In this document: positions 25,351 through 35,700 of the stretch, in pieces
Layout of the letters: each line of letters begins with the position of its first letter
Position numbering within the stretch: the stretch's first letter is position 1
Origin: CAYTLW01 sp964438735
Lineage (GTDB): Bacteria; Myxococcota_A; UBA9042
DNA: 64,000 nt
Direction: 5' to 3'
NCBI GenBank assembly: GCA_964438735.1
Contig: CAYTLW010000002.1
Coordinates: 62,001-126,000 of the forward strand
Notes under the pieces: generated by a model
Told to the model about the DNA's origin: nothing
What the model saw: the letters and a program-made list of their open reading frames with translations, nothing else
Databases searched by the model: none
Made by a program: the position numbers and the translations under genes

Positions 25351-27915
25351 GTGGACGACAACGACCGCAGACAACCGCGACAAGAGAGCGAGGAGCCGGG
25401 TCAGGCGCTGATCATCCAGCCGCCGGGGCTCGCCCGTCGGACCCTCGGCGCGGCCAGCCGATACCTGCTCGTGGTCTCGCTCTTCGTGGCCGTCTTCTGG
25501 CAGGGAGGCGTGTCCACCGGTGCCATGTGGGCGTTGATCGCCATCGGCGGCCTGGCCTGGATATTGTCCTGGGCGGTACGTCCGGCGGGCTTGCCGCGGG
25601 CGCGATTTGCGTGGTTGTGGCTGGCCCTGGGCGGCTACTCCGCCCTGCAGCTCGTGCCGTTGCCGCGCAACCTGGTGGCCTCCATTCATCCGCAGGCCGT
25701 TCGGCTCGACGACCTGGGGCGCGCGGCCCTGGGCATGGCGCCGGCGGAGAGTCTTCCGCTGGCCATCGCCTGGGCCGACGCCGCCATGCAGGCATCGCTC
25801 TTCCTGGTCTGCGGCGGCCTGGCCATGACCGCGGCGATCTCGACCCAGATCGAGGATGGCCGGCGGCTCATGCGGAGCCTGGGTCGGGTCGTGGTCTGGA
25901 TCGCGTTGATCAGCGGCGGTCTCTGGCTGCTGACCCACGAGCCACATCTGGTCCGCCTGGTGCCGCACGCGCTGCGTCAGGAACTTCGCGCCTTCCTCTT
26001 CATCAATCCCAATCACGAGACTGGACTGCTGGTGGCAGGGTTGGCCCTGGCCCTGGGTCACGCCATCGAGGCGCGCACCGTCCGCCTGCAGACCTTGCAC
26101 GGTCTGACGGCCGCGTTCCTGGGTCTGACCATCCTCTTGATCGGTTCCCGCGGCGGCATCCTGGTGGCCTTCCTGGTGCTTGGACTCACCGGTGCGACCC
26201 TGCCGCGTCCGCTGCGCCACATGCGTCGTGACGAGTGGGTTCGCCGGGCCGAGGCGCGCCAGCGCATCTTGCTGATCACCCTGTCGACAGTGGTGGTGAT
26301 GGTCGTGCTGGCCATGCCCGTGCTGGAGGTGGAGTTCGACGTGATCGGGGCGCGCTCCCTGGACAACGATCCGAAGCTGGACATTGTCAGCAAGATCGTG
26401 CCGCTGCTGGGCGAGGGCTGGCTCTTCGGCCAGGGGGCCGGGACGCTACCGGTGGTCATGGGCATCGCCCATCCCGAGCTGGCCAGCCGCGTGGACTTCG
26501 CCGAGAACATCATCGCCCAACGACTCTTCGATGGCGGCCTCTGGGGTGGGTTGCCCTTCCTGGTGGTCCTGGCGTGGCTGGTGGGCAGCATGTTCCGCCT
26601 GCGCCGCCGCTTCCAGGGATACACGCCCTTCTGGATCGCGGTGACCGCCCTGGTGCTGACCAACATGGTCGACTTCTCGCTGGAGGTGGCCGGCGGATTG
26701 CTCATCTTCATGGCCCTGGCGGCCGCCGCAGAGCGGACCTGGCCGACCCGGCGCAGCGGCTCGCGACGTGGCCGACCGGCGGGCCTGGCCAAGATGTTGC
26801 TGCCCGGACGCGTGGCGTCGGGGGCTGCCCTGCTCCTGGCCGCCGTGTTGATGGTCGGCGCAGATGGTTCGCTGAACCGCCAGGTGAGCGCCCGCCTGGC
26901 CGACGCGCCGCTGAACGAAGCGCGCGCCCGCCTGGCCGACGGTCTGCTGCACAATCACCACGCCTTCTATGTCGTCGCGCGCAAGATGATCGCCGGCGGG
27001 CAAACGGCCGAAGCGCGTCCCCTGCTGGATCGGGCCATCGGTTTGCGGCCCTCCAGCGAGCACGCTCGCCTGTTTCGGCTTGGCGCCAGCCTGGAGCTCG
27101 GAGAACTGGAGGATGCGGTCACCGACCTCACCGAACTCCTGAGGGATTGGAAGCCGGTCTCCAAGCGTGCCCTCGACGCCTGCATGACGAGCCCGCACGC
27201 CGAAGAACTGCTGGTGCGGGTGATCCCCAAGGTGCCCGAGCGCAGCTACATGGTGGGCTGGCATGTCTATCAACGTGGCCGGGCCGACCTGGTCGAGCGG
27301 GTGGCCCTTGCCCTGCGCAAGGCATTCCCAGATCGGCGCTTCAACATCGAGGGCCTGCGCGGCCGTGTCTACGTCAAGCGCGGCCACATGGCGCCCGCGC
27401 GGCGGATCTCGGCGGCCTTGATGGCCAAGTCGGAGACCGAACTCGCCGGCTGGGAGCTGGAGGGGACCATCCTGTCCCATACGGGTCGCTTCTACGAGGC
27501 GCACCACCTGATGCGCGAGGTGTGCACGCGCTGGCCGGAGAATTGGAGCGCCTGCGCCGCGGCGGTCAACACGATCTTGCGCGCCAAACGCCCGGAACTG
27601 GCCCTGGAGTACATCCGCGCCCAGTTCTCTTCCATGCGACATCACACTCGCACTGCGGTCTTCTACTGGCACTCCCTGGCCCGGGCCTATTTGCAGATGC
27701 AGCGCGCTGACGACGCCATCAACGCCGCCGAGCGGATGCTGGGCTACAGCAAGAACGACCGCGACGGATTGATGATCCTGGTCAAGGGCCGGCAGATGAT
27801 CGGTGACCGTCGCGGCGCCGAGATGATGCTGGCCAGATTGAAGAAGAGTCACCCCACCGACAAGGCGGTCGCGCTCCTGGCAGACGAAGTCAGCCAGACC
27901 ATGTCTCGACCCTGA
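25351..27915 (+). CDS. O-antigen ligase-like polytopic protein with C-terminal TPR region
   Basis: An 854-aa protein. The first 510 residues or so contain about ten membrane segments with hallmarks of the Wzy/WaaL O-antigen ligase family: the INPNHETGLL loop (family motif around PNH) and LIGSRGGILVAF. After a long hydrophilic region with GQGAGTLPVV, the C-terminal 330 residues are helical repeats (NEARARLADGL, AEARPLLDRAIGLRPSS, ADDAINAAERMLG) typical of TPRs. The same fusion type is known from bacterial O-antigen-ligase-like proteins. It starts with GTG 8 bp after the transaldolase stop. Confidence 0.75.
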   Translation: MDDNDRRQPRQESEEPGQALIIQPPGLARRTLGAASRYLLVVSLFVAVFWQGGVSTGAMWALIAIGGLAWILSWAVRPAGLPRARFAWLWLALGGYSALQLVPLPRNLVASIHPQAVRLDDLGRAALGMAPAESLPLAIAWADAAMQASLFLVCGGLAMTAAISTQIEDGRRLMRSLGRVVVWIALISGGLWLLTHEPHLVRLVPHALRQELRAFLFINPNHETGLLVAGLALALGHAIEARTVRLQTLHGLTAAFLGLTILLIGSRGGILVAFLVLGLTGATLPRPLRHMRRDEWVRRAEARQRILLITLSTVVVMVVLAMPVLEVEFDVIGARSLDNDPKLDIVSKIVPLLGEGWLFGQGAGTLPVVMGIAHPELASRVDFAENIIAQRLFDGGLWGGLPFLVVLAWLVGSMFRLRRRFQGYTPFWIAVTALVLTNMVDFSLEVAGGLLIFMALAAAAERTWPTRRSGSRRGRPAGLAKMLLPGRVASGAALLLAAVLMVGADGSLNRQVSARLADAPLNEARARLADGLLHNHHAFYVVARKMIAGGQTAEARPLLDRAIGLRPSSEHARLFRLGASLELGELEDAVTDLTELLRDWKPVSKRALDACMTSPHAEELLVRVIPKVPERSYMVGWHVYQRGRADLVERVALALRKAFPDRRFNIEGLRGRVYVKRGHMAPARRISAALMAKSETELAGWELEGTILSHTGRFYEAHHLMREVCTRWPENWSACAAAVNTILRAKRPELALEYIRAQFSSMRHHTRTAVFYWHSLARAYLQMQRADDAINAAERMLGYSKNDRDGLMILVKGRQMIGDRRGAEMMLARLKKSHPTDKAVALLADEVSQTMSRP

Positions 27916-27939
27916 CGACAACTCGCCCGTGTCGGCTGT

Positions 27940-27969
27940 CCCCGGCGTCCGCTTGATCGAGCGCCGGGG
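27940..27969 (+). terminator. hairpin after the O-antigen-ligase-like gene
   Basis: Perfect 8-bp stem CCCCGGCG (27940-27947) and CGCCGGGG (27962-27969) with a 14-base loop, 24 bp after the gene. No U-tract follows, so it may act as a weak terminator or an RNA end-stabiliser. The -35 of the etfB promoter candidate begins 4 bp later. Confidence 0.35.
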
Positions 27970-27972
27970 TCG

Positions 27973-28002
27973 TTGACAGGGCCGGTCCTGTGCGGCTACT
28001 CA
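27973..28002 (+). promoter_or_regulatory. putative promoter of etfBA
   Basis: TTGACA (27973-27978), 18-bp spacer, TACTCA (27997-28002). The -35 is consensus and the -10 partial. The etfB ATG is 82 bp downstream of the -10. Confidence 0.4.
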
Positions 28003-28083
28003 TGGCGCCGAATCCCGGTGCAGTCGCGACAGACGATGGCTGCTCCTTCACCCAGCAAGCCCTTCCGAACCCGGAGAGTTGCC

Positions 28084-28839
28084 ATGAAGATTCTCGTGAC
28101 CGCAAAGCGGGTCACCGATCCAAACGCCCGTCTGGTGATCAACGACGATGGCGATTGGATCGAGGACGACGTCGAGTACATCCTCAACCCTTTCTGTGAG
28201 AACGCTGTCGAGTGTGCCCTGCAGCTCGCCGAGAACCTGGACGATGTCGAGACCGTGGCCATCGGCATCGGCGACGAGGAAGCCCAGCGCTACATCCGCC
28301 AGGGCGCCCTGGCGCGCGGCGTCGATCGCGGCATTCACGTCGATGCCGAAGAGCAGGAGCTGGACTCGGACATGATCGCCCACATCCTGCAGGCGGTGGT
28401 GGAAAAGGAAGAACCGGACCTGGTGATCCTCGGCAAGCAGGCGGTGGATGGCGACAGCAACCAGGTGGCGCAGCTGCTGGCCGAGTTCCTGGGCTGGCCG
28501 CAGGCCACCTTCGCTTCCGGCGTCGAGATCGAAGATGGCGAGGCGATCGTCACCCGCGAGGTGGACGGCGGCCTGGAGGTCATCGCGGTGCAATTGCCGG
28601 CCATCATCAGCGCTGATCTGCGTCTGAACGATCCCCGCTACGCCTCGCTGGCGGGCATCATGAAGGCCAAGAAGAAGCCGCTCGACGAGTACGACCTGGA
28701 CGATCTGGGCCTGGACGATGCCGAACCGAAGGTGCGCGTCGTTGGACTCAGCGAGCCCGCTGGCCGTTCGGCCGGTGTGGTCGTCGCCGATGTCGACGAG
28801 TTGATCGAGAAGCTGAGCAGCGAGGCCCGCGTCATCTAG
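28084..28839 (+). CDS. etfB: electron transfer flavoprotein beta subunit
   Basis: Accepts electrons from acyl-CoA dehydrogenases with EtfA and passes them to ETF-quinone oxidoreductase. The 251-aa protein has MKILVTAKRVTDPNAR at the N-terminus, CENAVECALQLAE, ILGKQAVDGDSNQVAQLLAEFLGWPQATF, and IISADLRLNDPRYASLAGIMKAKKK, all typical of the AMP-binding beta subunit. GGAGAG precedes the ATG. etfA follows 57 bp downstream, after its own GGAGAG. A link to the fad operon upstream is by pathway only. Confidence 0.96.
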   Translation: MKILVTAKRVTDPNARLVINDDGDWIEDDVEYILNPFCENAVECALQLAENLDDVETVAIGIGDEEAQRYIRQGALARGVDRGIHVDAEEQELDSDMIAHILQAVVEKEEPDLVILGKQAVDGDSNQVAQLLAEFLGWPQATFASGVEIEDGEAIVTREVDGGLEVIAVQLPAIISADLRLNDPRYASLAGIMKAKKKPLDEYDLDDLGLDDAEPKVRVVGLSEPAGRSAGVVVADVDELIEKLSSEARVI

Positions 28840-28896
28840 GCGAGCCCCCTCGAACCCCACGCCCGCGAGGACTCGCGGACGGGAACGGAGAGACAG

Positions 28897-29874
28897 ATGA
28901 GCAAGATTCTCGTAGTCGCCGAACACCAGAACGGGGCCCTGAAGAAGTCGACGCTGACCACGCTCGGTTTCGCCCGCAAGCTGGCCGACAAGCTGAGCGC
29001 AGAGATCGACTTTGCGGTCCTGGGCAGCGGTGTCGATGCCATCGCCGCCGGTCTGACCGGTTACGGTGTCGGGACAGTTCATGTGGCCGATCACGCCGAC
29101 CTGGGCAACCCCCTTGCGGCCACCTGGGCCAAGGTGATCGCCGACCTGACCGGCGCCACAGACGCGACGGTGGTGTGCATGTCTTCGTCCACCTTGGGCA
29201 AGGATCTCATGCCGCGGGTCGCCGCGCGCCTCGAAGCCGGCATGGCCAGCGACGTGGTCGACGTGGTCGATACCGATGATGGTGTTGGCTATCGCCGTCC
29301 CATGTGGGCCGGTGCTCTGCTGGCCGATGTTGTGGTCGACAGCGACGTGCAGATCGTGACCGCGCGCGCCTCGGCCTTCGACGCCGCCGAAGCGAGCGGT
29401 GGCGATTCGGCCATCGAGGCCTTCGACGCCGATCCCGGCGCCGGCGACAGCCGCACCCGATTTGTGCGCTTCGACGCCACGGCCAGCGATCGCCCGGCCC
29501 TGGACGAGGCCGACGTGGTGGTCGCCGGCGGTCGTGGTCTCAAGTCCGTCGAGGGCTTCAAGGCCCTGGACCCGCTGGCCGACGTCTTCAACGCCGCCAT
29601 CGGCGCCTCGCGCGCGGCCGTGGACGATGGCTTCTGCCCCAACGACATGCAGATCGGCCAGACCGGCAAGGTCGTGGCGCCGAATCTGTACTTCGCGGTG
29701 GCCATCTCGGGCGCCATTCAGCACCTGGCGGGTATGAAGAACTCCAAGGTCATCGTGGCCATCAACACCCGCGACGACGAGCCGATCCACAACATCGCCG
29801 ACTACAGCATCGTCGGCGACGCGTTCACGATCCTGCCGGAGTTGGTCGAAAAGCTGGTCGCCCGCAAGGGTTGA
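28897..29874 (+). CDS. etfA: electron transfer flavoprotein alpha subunit
   Basis: FAD-binding partner of EtfB. The 325-aa protein ends with the conserved FAD domain: ADVVVAGGRGLKS, IGASRAAVDDGF, IGQTGKVVAPNLYFAVAISG, KVIVAINTRDDEPIHNIADY. The N-terminal half (ILVVAEHQNGALKK, VVCMSSSTLGKDLMPRVAARL) is also typical. The gene converges with the spermidine-synthase-like gene, with 5 bp between. Confidence 0.96.
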   Translation: MSKILVVAEHQNGALKKSTLTTLGFARKLADKLSAEIDFAVLGSGVDAIAAGLTGYGVGTVHVADHADLGNPLAATWAKVIADLTGATDATVVCMSSSTLGKDLMPRVAARLEAGMASDVVDVVDTDDGVGYRRPMWAGALLADVVVDSDVQIVTARASAFDAAEASGGDSAIEAFDADPGAGDSRTRFVRFDATASDRPALDEADVVVAGGRGLKSVEGFKALDPLADVFNAAIGASRAAVDDGFCPNDMQIGQTGKVVAPNLYFAVAISGAIQHLAGMKNSKVIVAINTRDDEPIHNIADYSIVGDAFTILPELVEKLVARKG

Positions 29875-29879
29875 TCGGC

Positions 29880-32018
29880 CTACCTCTGCAAGCGCCAGGC
29901 TAGCAGCGCACAGAGGTACAAGAGCGCGCCCACCAGGTAGAGCGAGCCCAGGCCCGCGGCCAGCGAGGTGTACTCCAGTGCGCCGCCGACCATGGCCCCG
30001 ATCAGGTTCGAGCCGAACAACAGGTTGGGCGACGATGCCCCCCTGAACTGGCTCGAGAAGATCAGGCCCGCCAGCGCGATCGGCGAGAAGATCACCAGTC
30101 CACATAACGCGAGCCGCCCGGCCAGCGAAGGCACGTAGAGACTGCCCGGTGGCAACATCCACCCGGCCACCAGCAGTGCCGCGATGGCCACGTAGAGCCA
30201 TTGCACCGGCGGCTTCGGCCAGCGCTCCACCAGCAGGTTGGCCCCGAGTACGGCCACCAGGATCGAGCAGAAGGCGATGGCGTTGACCGCCCATGTGGAG
30301 CCAAAGAGCAGCGCGATCTCGGTGACGCTGCGGGTCTCCACGAGCAGGAAGCCGGCGCCCAGGAAGAAGAACTGCAGGTTCAGCCGGCGTTCGGCGGGGG
30401 CCACCAGACCGAACGAGGCCAGGCCGATGAGCACGACGATGGCCATGAAGTAGAGGTAGTGCGCCGGGATGCCCGAGTGTTCCAGGTAGAGGAAGGGCCA
30501 GTCATCGGTCGGCAGGTCGAGCTCGGCGGCGACGCCCGCCACCGCCGCATCCGATGGCGGCTGCCAATCGGCGTCTCGCTCGCCCCAGAACACGCGGCCG
30601 TTGGTATAGGGCACCTTCCTGGTATCGGGGGCACGACCCAGGGCGGTGGTCATCAGGCCGTACAGGCGCGTTTTCAGCCACGGCGTGGCGGTGGTGAAGG
30701 TGACCACCAGCCGACCGCCCGGTCGCAACGCAGCCATGGCCTCGCGAAAGCTCTGCACGGTGTAGACGTAGTTGTCGATGCGCAGGGTAGACAGGCTCGA
30801 CAACAGCGTGTGGCTGTCCAGGAAGCCGAACACAACGGTGTCGAAGCGCTCGTTGCCAGCCCGCTTGAGGTACGAGCGCGCGTCATCCACCACCACCTCG
30901 ACGCGGGGGTCGTCGTAGGGTCGTTCGGGGTGCAGTTCGTGCCCGAGAGCCAGGATGGTGGGGTCGATCTCCACCGCCGTGATGGAGCGCGCGCCTGCTC
31001 GCAGCCCGGCCTGCACGTCGTTGCCCGTGCCCGCGCCCACCACCAACACATCACCGGCGGTGTGCTTACCGGCATATGGCAGGTCGTAGAGTTCCTTCCA
31101 GCCACTCAGAAAGGCGTCCTCGGTCGCCGGCGCGGCCAGGTTCAAGGCCATCTGGTGGTAATCGTTGTTGACCCGCACCCTGTAGCCCAGCGGGGCGTCA
31201 TTCGCAGGCCTGGGCGCGGGTTGGTCGATGCCGCGCGTGGTGTGTACCGGCGCGACCTCGATCTTGTAGTAGGGCGACCAGGCGTAGGGCGCTCCAGAAG
31301 CGCCGATCAAGACCAGGCAGCCGGCCACCAGCACCATGCGCAGCACGCCGCCGAGACCTCGCCAGGGCGTGACCACGCCCAAGGCGATGACACCGGCGCC
31401 GAACCAGGCGATGGGCGGCAGCGACATTCGCGAGGCCAGGCTGAACAGCAGAATACCCGCGATGGCCCCGGCCAGATCGAAGGAGTAGGCCCGCAGGGGG
31501 GGCAGGTGTACGAAGAGTCGCCCGATCCGGTGGCCGATCAGCACGAAATGGGCGGCCGTGGCCAGGAAGAGGGAGGTGATCACGACGTAGAAATCGAGCC
31601 CTTGCAGGCGGGCGGCGAAGGAGTCCCAGATCCACAGGTTCAGCGACGCCAGCCAGCCCGAGGCGTGTTCCGGCAGGTGGGGCGCCGCCCCCTGCCAGAT
31701 GTGCTCACCGCCTGGGTCGGGTGTGGTCAGGGAGCCCAACACCAGGGTCATGACGACCAGGATCGTGAAGGTCACCGGCCACCAGCGCAGCAACGGACGA
31801 TCGTGACGCGACAGCAGCGCGCCGGCGCCCAGCCCGAGGAAGGAGGCGATCAAGATCAGGTTGGTGAAGTAGCCAACCACCCGCACGCTGCCCGGCAACC
31901 AGCGGATCAAGGCCAGCTCCCAAAACAGGGCGCTGAAGCTGAGCAGGGCGAGGGTCCAGAGGGCCCGTCGGGTCGAACTCGGTGTGTGCGATGGGGGGTT
32001 GGTCGGCGTGGTGGCCAT
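29880..32018 (-). CDS. membrane-fused spermidine-synthase-like methyltransferase-fold protein
   Basis: A 712-aa protein with about seven N-terminal membrane segments, a central soluble domain with a spermidine-synthase/SAM-type fold (VLVVGAGTGNDVQAGLRAGA, TAVEIDPTILALG, VVDDARSYLKRAG), and about seven C-terminal membrane helices. True spermidine synthases are soluble proteins of about 300 aa; this larger form is a widespread but uncharacterised family, so no substrate should be assumed. The start ATG is placed by the N-terminal hydrophilic leader. A promoter-like signal ends so close to it that the transcript may be leaderless. Confidence 0.7.
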   Translation of the reverse strand: MATTPTNPPSHTPSSTRRALWTLALLSFSALFWELALIRWLPGSVRVVGYFTNLILIASFLGLGAGALLSRHDRPLLRWWPVTFTILVVMTLVLGSLTTPDPGGEHIWQGAAPHLPEHASGWLASLNLWIWDSFAARLQGLDFYVVITSLFLATAAHFVLIGHRIGRLFVHLPPLRAYSFDLAGAIAGILLFSLASRMSLPPIAWFGAGVIALGVVTPWRGLGGVLRMVLVAGCLVLIGASGAPYAWSPYYKIEVAPVHTTRGIDQPAPRPANDAPLGYRVRVNNDYHQMALNLAAPATEDAFLSGWKELYDLPYAGKHTAGDVLVVGAGTGNDVQAGLRAGARSITAVEIDPTILALGHELHPERPYDDPRVEVVVDDARSYLKRAGNERFDTVVFGFLDSHTLLSSLSTLRIDNYVYTVQSFREAMAALRPGGRLVVTFTTATPWLKTRLYGLMTTALGRAPDTRKVPYTNGRVFWGERDADWQPPSDAAVAGVAAELDLPTDDWPFLYLEHSGIPAHYLYFMAIVVLIGLASFGLVAPAERRLNLQFFFLGAGFLLVETRSVTEIALLFGSTWAVNAIAFCSILVAVLGANLLVERWPKPPVQWLYVAIAALLVAGWMLPPGSLYVPSLAGRLALCGLVIFSPIALAGLIFSSQFRGASSPNLLFGSNLIGAMVGGALEYTSLAAGLGSLYLVGALLYLCALLAWRLQR

Positions 32019-32024
32019 CGGCCA

Positions 32025-32052
32025 AGGCTAAGCCATGGCCCCTGCCGGTCAA
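32025..32052 (-). promoter_or_regulatory. putative promoter of the spermidine-synthase-like gene
   Basis: Minus strand TTGACC (32052-32047), 16-bp spacer, TAGCCT (32030-32025). The expected transcription start falls at or next to the ATG at 32018, so the mRNA may have no 5' leader. Confidence 0.4.
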
Positions 32053-32198
32053 AAACTGGCCCCCCGTGTGGGCGGGAATAACAATCATGGCGGGCGGTTT
32101 ACCAGCCCGACCAGGGGTCGTCGTTACGGCCAGGGATTGACGTGCAGCCCCTGGATGTGGACAAAGGGGGCCGTCAGGCCGCAAGGCCCGGAGTCGTC

Positions 32199-32729
32199 AT
32201 GCTCGTCAACAAGCACCATCCATCCCGCTCCCAGGGCCCAACATGGCCCGGTCTGGCCAACCTGCTGGCCCTGGCTATCGTCGCGGCGTTCGCCGTCGGC
32301 TGCGGGCCGGGCTACCTCGACGTCGGGGAGCGGGTCGAAGCCACCGATGAGAATCGGGAGGTGTTCACCATCCTCAAGGCCTATCACAAGGCCATGGAGG
32401 ATCGGGACATCGAGACGCTCAAGAAGATGGTCAGCCGGCGCTACTACGAAAACGGCGGCACCACCGAGTCGGATAAGGACGACTACGGCATCGACAAGCT
32501 GAACAGCGCGGTGCTGCTCAAGCTGCGCGACAACGTCCGCCGGGTCCAGTTCCGGATCAAGCTGCTGGACATCGCAGTCAAGGGCAACAACGCCAAGGCG
32601 CAGTACGAGTATTTCGGCCGGGTCCTGCTCACCGAGGGCGGCCGAGACAGCTACAAGATGTGGAACGATTTTGCGCAGATGGATCTTGTTCGCGAGAACG
32701 GTCGCTGGAAGATTCTGCGGGGCTTGTAG
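32199..32729 (+). CDS. NTF2-like lipoprotein
   Basis: A 176-aa predicted lipoprotein: hydrophobic LANLLALAIVAAF followed by AVGC. The mature part has FTILKAYHKAMEDRDIETLKKMVS and WNDFAQMDLVRENGRWKILRG, the alternating helix and strand layout of NTF2/SnoaL-like fold proteins. The ATG at 32199 is chosen because GGAG lies just upstream and it gives a normal signal peptide; a GTG at 32142 adds 19 residues. The TPR-gluzincin gene starts 7 bp after this stop, suggesting an operon. Function unknown. Confidence 0.62.
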   Translation: MLVNKHHPSRSQGPTWPGLANLLALAIVAAFAVGCGPGYLDVGERVEATDENREVFTILKAYHKAMEDRDIETLKKMVSRRYYENGGTTESDKDDYGIDKLNSAVLLKLRDNVRRVQFRIKLLDIAVKGNNAKAQYEYFGRVLLTEGGRDSYKMWNDFAQMDLVRENGRWKILRGL

Positions 32730-32736
32730 CCCGGCC

Positions 32737-35700
32737 ATGCGCGTTCGCCACGCCACACCGAACCCAGCCTGGTTGCTCCCGTGCACAGCCGCCCTGGTGG
32801 CGGGTTTGTGCCTGCAGCCGACCGATTCGCTCGGCGCGCCCATCAAGTCGTTGGCCAGTGGCGGCGCTGCCCTGCGTGAGGCGGGCGACCACCTGGTGCA
32901 CGGCAAGCCGAACCAGGTCGTGGCCCTGCTGAGCGACGCCGCCTTGCTCGCTTCCGCCAAGACCCTCGGCAAGAAAAAGGGGCGCAAGCGCACAGCCGGC
33001 GAGACGAGCGTGCTGGTCAGGGCGCTGCTCGATCTGGGACGCATCAAAGAGGCTCGCGCGGCACTCAAGCGCTGCCGCAAGTCGTCGCTCTGCGCCCTGG
33101 AAGCCTGCCGTCTGGAGCAGCGTTTCGGCCGCCGAAAGACCGCGGTGAAGGTCTGCGGAAGGGCGCTCAAGAAGCATCCCAAGGACGTGCGAATCCAGCT
33201 GGAGATGGGCCTGGCCCTCAACGCGATCGGCAAGACATTGCAGGGTCGCAAACTGCTCGATCCCATGGCCGACTGGTACCAGCAGCCTGGCCTGAAACAC
33301 GTCCCACAGATCATCGCGGTGGCCCGCTCTCTTTCGGCCAACGGCTATTTCAAGGACGCCAATACGGTGATGGCAGAAGCGGCCGAAGCAGCGGTGGACG
33401 AAGCCGATCGGCTGGCCGTGGAAGCCGCATGGGGCCAGCTCTTTCTGAGCAAGTACAACTTCCGCGACGCCGATGGCGCGTTCGAGAAGGTGCTGGCCAT
33501 CAACCCGCGCCACGCAAGGGCAGTAGCGGGTATGGCGCGCATCGACATCGACTCCGATCACAACATCAGCCGGGCCCGCAAGCGCCTGGATGAGTTGTTG
33601 AAGGTCCGCCCCAACAGCATCCCGGTCCTGGTCATGCGGGCTGAGGTGGCCCTGCACGACGAAGATCCGAGCGCGGCGCGCACCTTGCTCAAGCGCGCCC
33701 TCGCCCAGCATCCCGACGACGCGGCTGCCCTGCACGTGCTGGCCGCGACCTGCAAGCTGATGGATGACAACAAGTGCTTCGCCGCCACGGAGAAGAAGGC
33801 CCTGCGTGCCAACGCGCACGACGGTGAGATCTACGTGGTGACCGCTCGCTATCTCGAGATGGCCCATCGGTACAGAGAGGTGTTGCAGCTGCTGCGCAAG
33901 GCCCTGGCCCGCGATGGGGACCTCTGGCACGCCCACGCGGCGCTGGGCATGAGCTACGCGCGGATCGCTGACGACAAACAGGCTCGCAAGCATTTGGAGA
34001 CGTCGTTCACCAACGATCCCTACAACGTGCGCACTGCCAACGTGCTGAACGTGCTCTACGATGGCGTGCTCAAACACATGCACCTGTTGGAGGGCGAACA
34101 CGTGGATTTGCGCGTGCATCGTCGCGATCGCAAGGGACTGGAGCGAACCGTCCTGCCCTTCCTGCAGGAGAGCTGGCGGGGGCTGTCGAAGAAGTACGCC
34201 ATGAAGCCTGCCAAGCCGCTGGTGGTGGAGATCTTTCCGACCACGGAGCAGTTCTCGGTGCGCACGGTGGGGTTGCCGCGCCTGGGCGCCCACGCCGTCT
34301 GCTTTGGCCACCTGATCACGTCGCGCTCGCCCGGCGAGCGACCCTTCAACTGGAAGATGGTCCTGCACCACGAGATGGCCCATGTCTTCCACATCCGGGC
34401 CAGCGATGGCCGCGTGCCGCGCTGGTTGACTGAGGGTATGGCGATGATGGAGAGCGCCTGGCGCGATCCGCGCTGGCATATCATCGCTGAGCGGCGCGCC
34501 TGGGAGCGGCTCAAAGCCGGCAAACTGGCCCCGGTCGCCCGATTCAACCTGGCGTTTTCACAGGCGCGCTCCATCCGCAGTATCGTCGAGGCCTACTACC
34601 AGTCCATGCTGCTGGTGCGCTTTCTGGATCAGCGCTGGGGCTTCGACAAGCTGCGCACGTTGGTCGCCGGCTACCGCACGGGCAAGTCCACCGCTGCCCT
34701 GATCAAGAAGCACTATGGCATGGCGCCGGCCGATATCGACCGCCAGTTCGCCGCATGGTTGACCAAGAAGCTGGCCCGTTTCGAGCGCGACTTCCGGCCC
34801 ACACCGGCCCAGGTCAAGGCACGCCTGGCGGGCGAGTGGAAGGCGTCCAACCCCGCCCGCAAGGCCCTCGGCAAGGCCATGCCGCTGCTGGCCAAGGGAC
34901 GCCGGATGCAGGCCCGCAGGGCGTTGGAGTCCGTCCTGATCAACCGACATCGCAAACGCCCCGACGCGGCCGCGGTCGCACCGGGTGGGCGCGCCGCCGA
35001 TCCGACCTTCATCACGCTGGAGCAATGCACAGCGGGCTACTTCCTGATGGAGTTGGCCGTGAGCGACGGCAACTGGCCCCAGGCGGCCCCCTTTGCCCGT
35101 CGCCTGGTGACCTCGCTCGGTGGTCGTTGCGATGGCGTGCGGCAGCGCGTGGTCCTGGCCCGTGCGGTCACCGATCCTGGCGCCTTCGCCAAGGAGGCGA
35201 TGCCCCACCTGGAGAAGGCCTGGAAGATCGACTCACGGGATCCGGCCCTGCTGGGCATGTGGCTGAAGATGCTGGACAAGGTCGGCGATACAGACGGCCA
35301 GCGCAGCGTCGCTCGGAAGCTGATAGCGCTCGATCCGAACGGCGTGTCCGCGCCGCTGCTGCTGGCGAACCTGGCCTGGCAGGAGCTGGCTCCGACCCTG
35401 GGCCTGGCGGAGACGGCATCGTCTGCTGCGAGTCGCAAGAAGCTGCGCAAGAAGGCCAGCGCGAAGTCCAAGAAGAAGAAGGGGCCGCCCGACGCGGCGC
35501 GCAAGGCTGCGTTGCTCGCCGATCTTTCCCTGGCCGCCAACGCCTTGGAAGAGTCCGCTCCCCTGACCCGTGCCGCTGTGCTTTTCGAGGCCCGGCTGGC
35601 GGTCGCCCGCGGCAAGCCGGCCATGGCGCTGCCGGTGTATCGATTGGCGGCCGAGCGCGCCAAGGGCGACGCGGCCCGAAAAACCGCCTGGTGCGAGCTC

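Noticed and set aside
28048..30294. A 748-codon minus-strand frame
   Set aside because: Antisense to etfB and etfA.
30201..32081. A 626-codon plus-strand frame
   Set aside because: Antisense to the spermidine-synthase-like gene; Gln/His/Arg-rich shadow composition.
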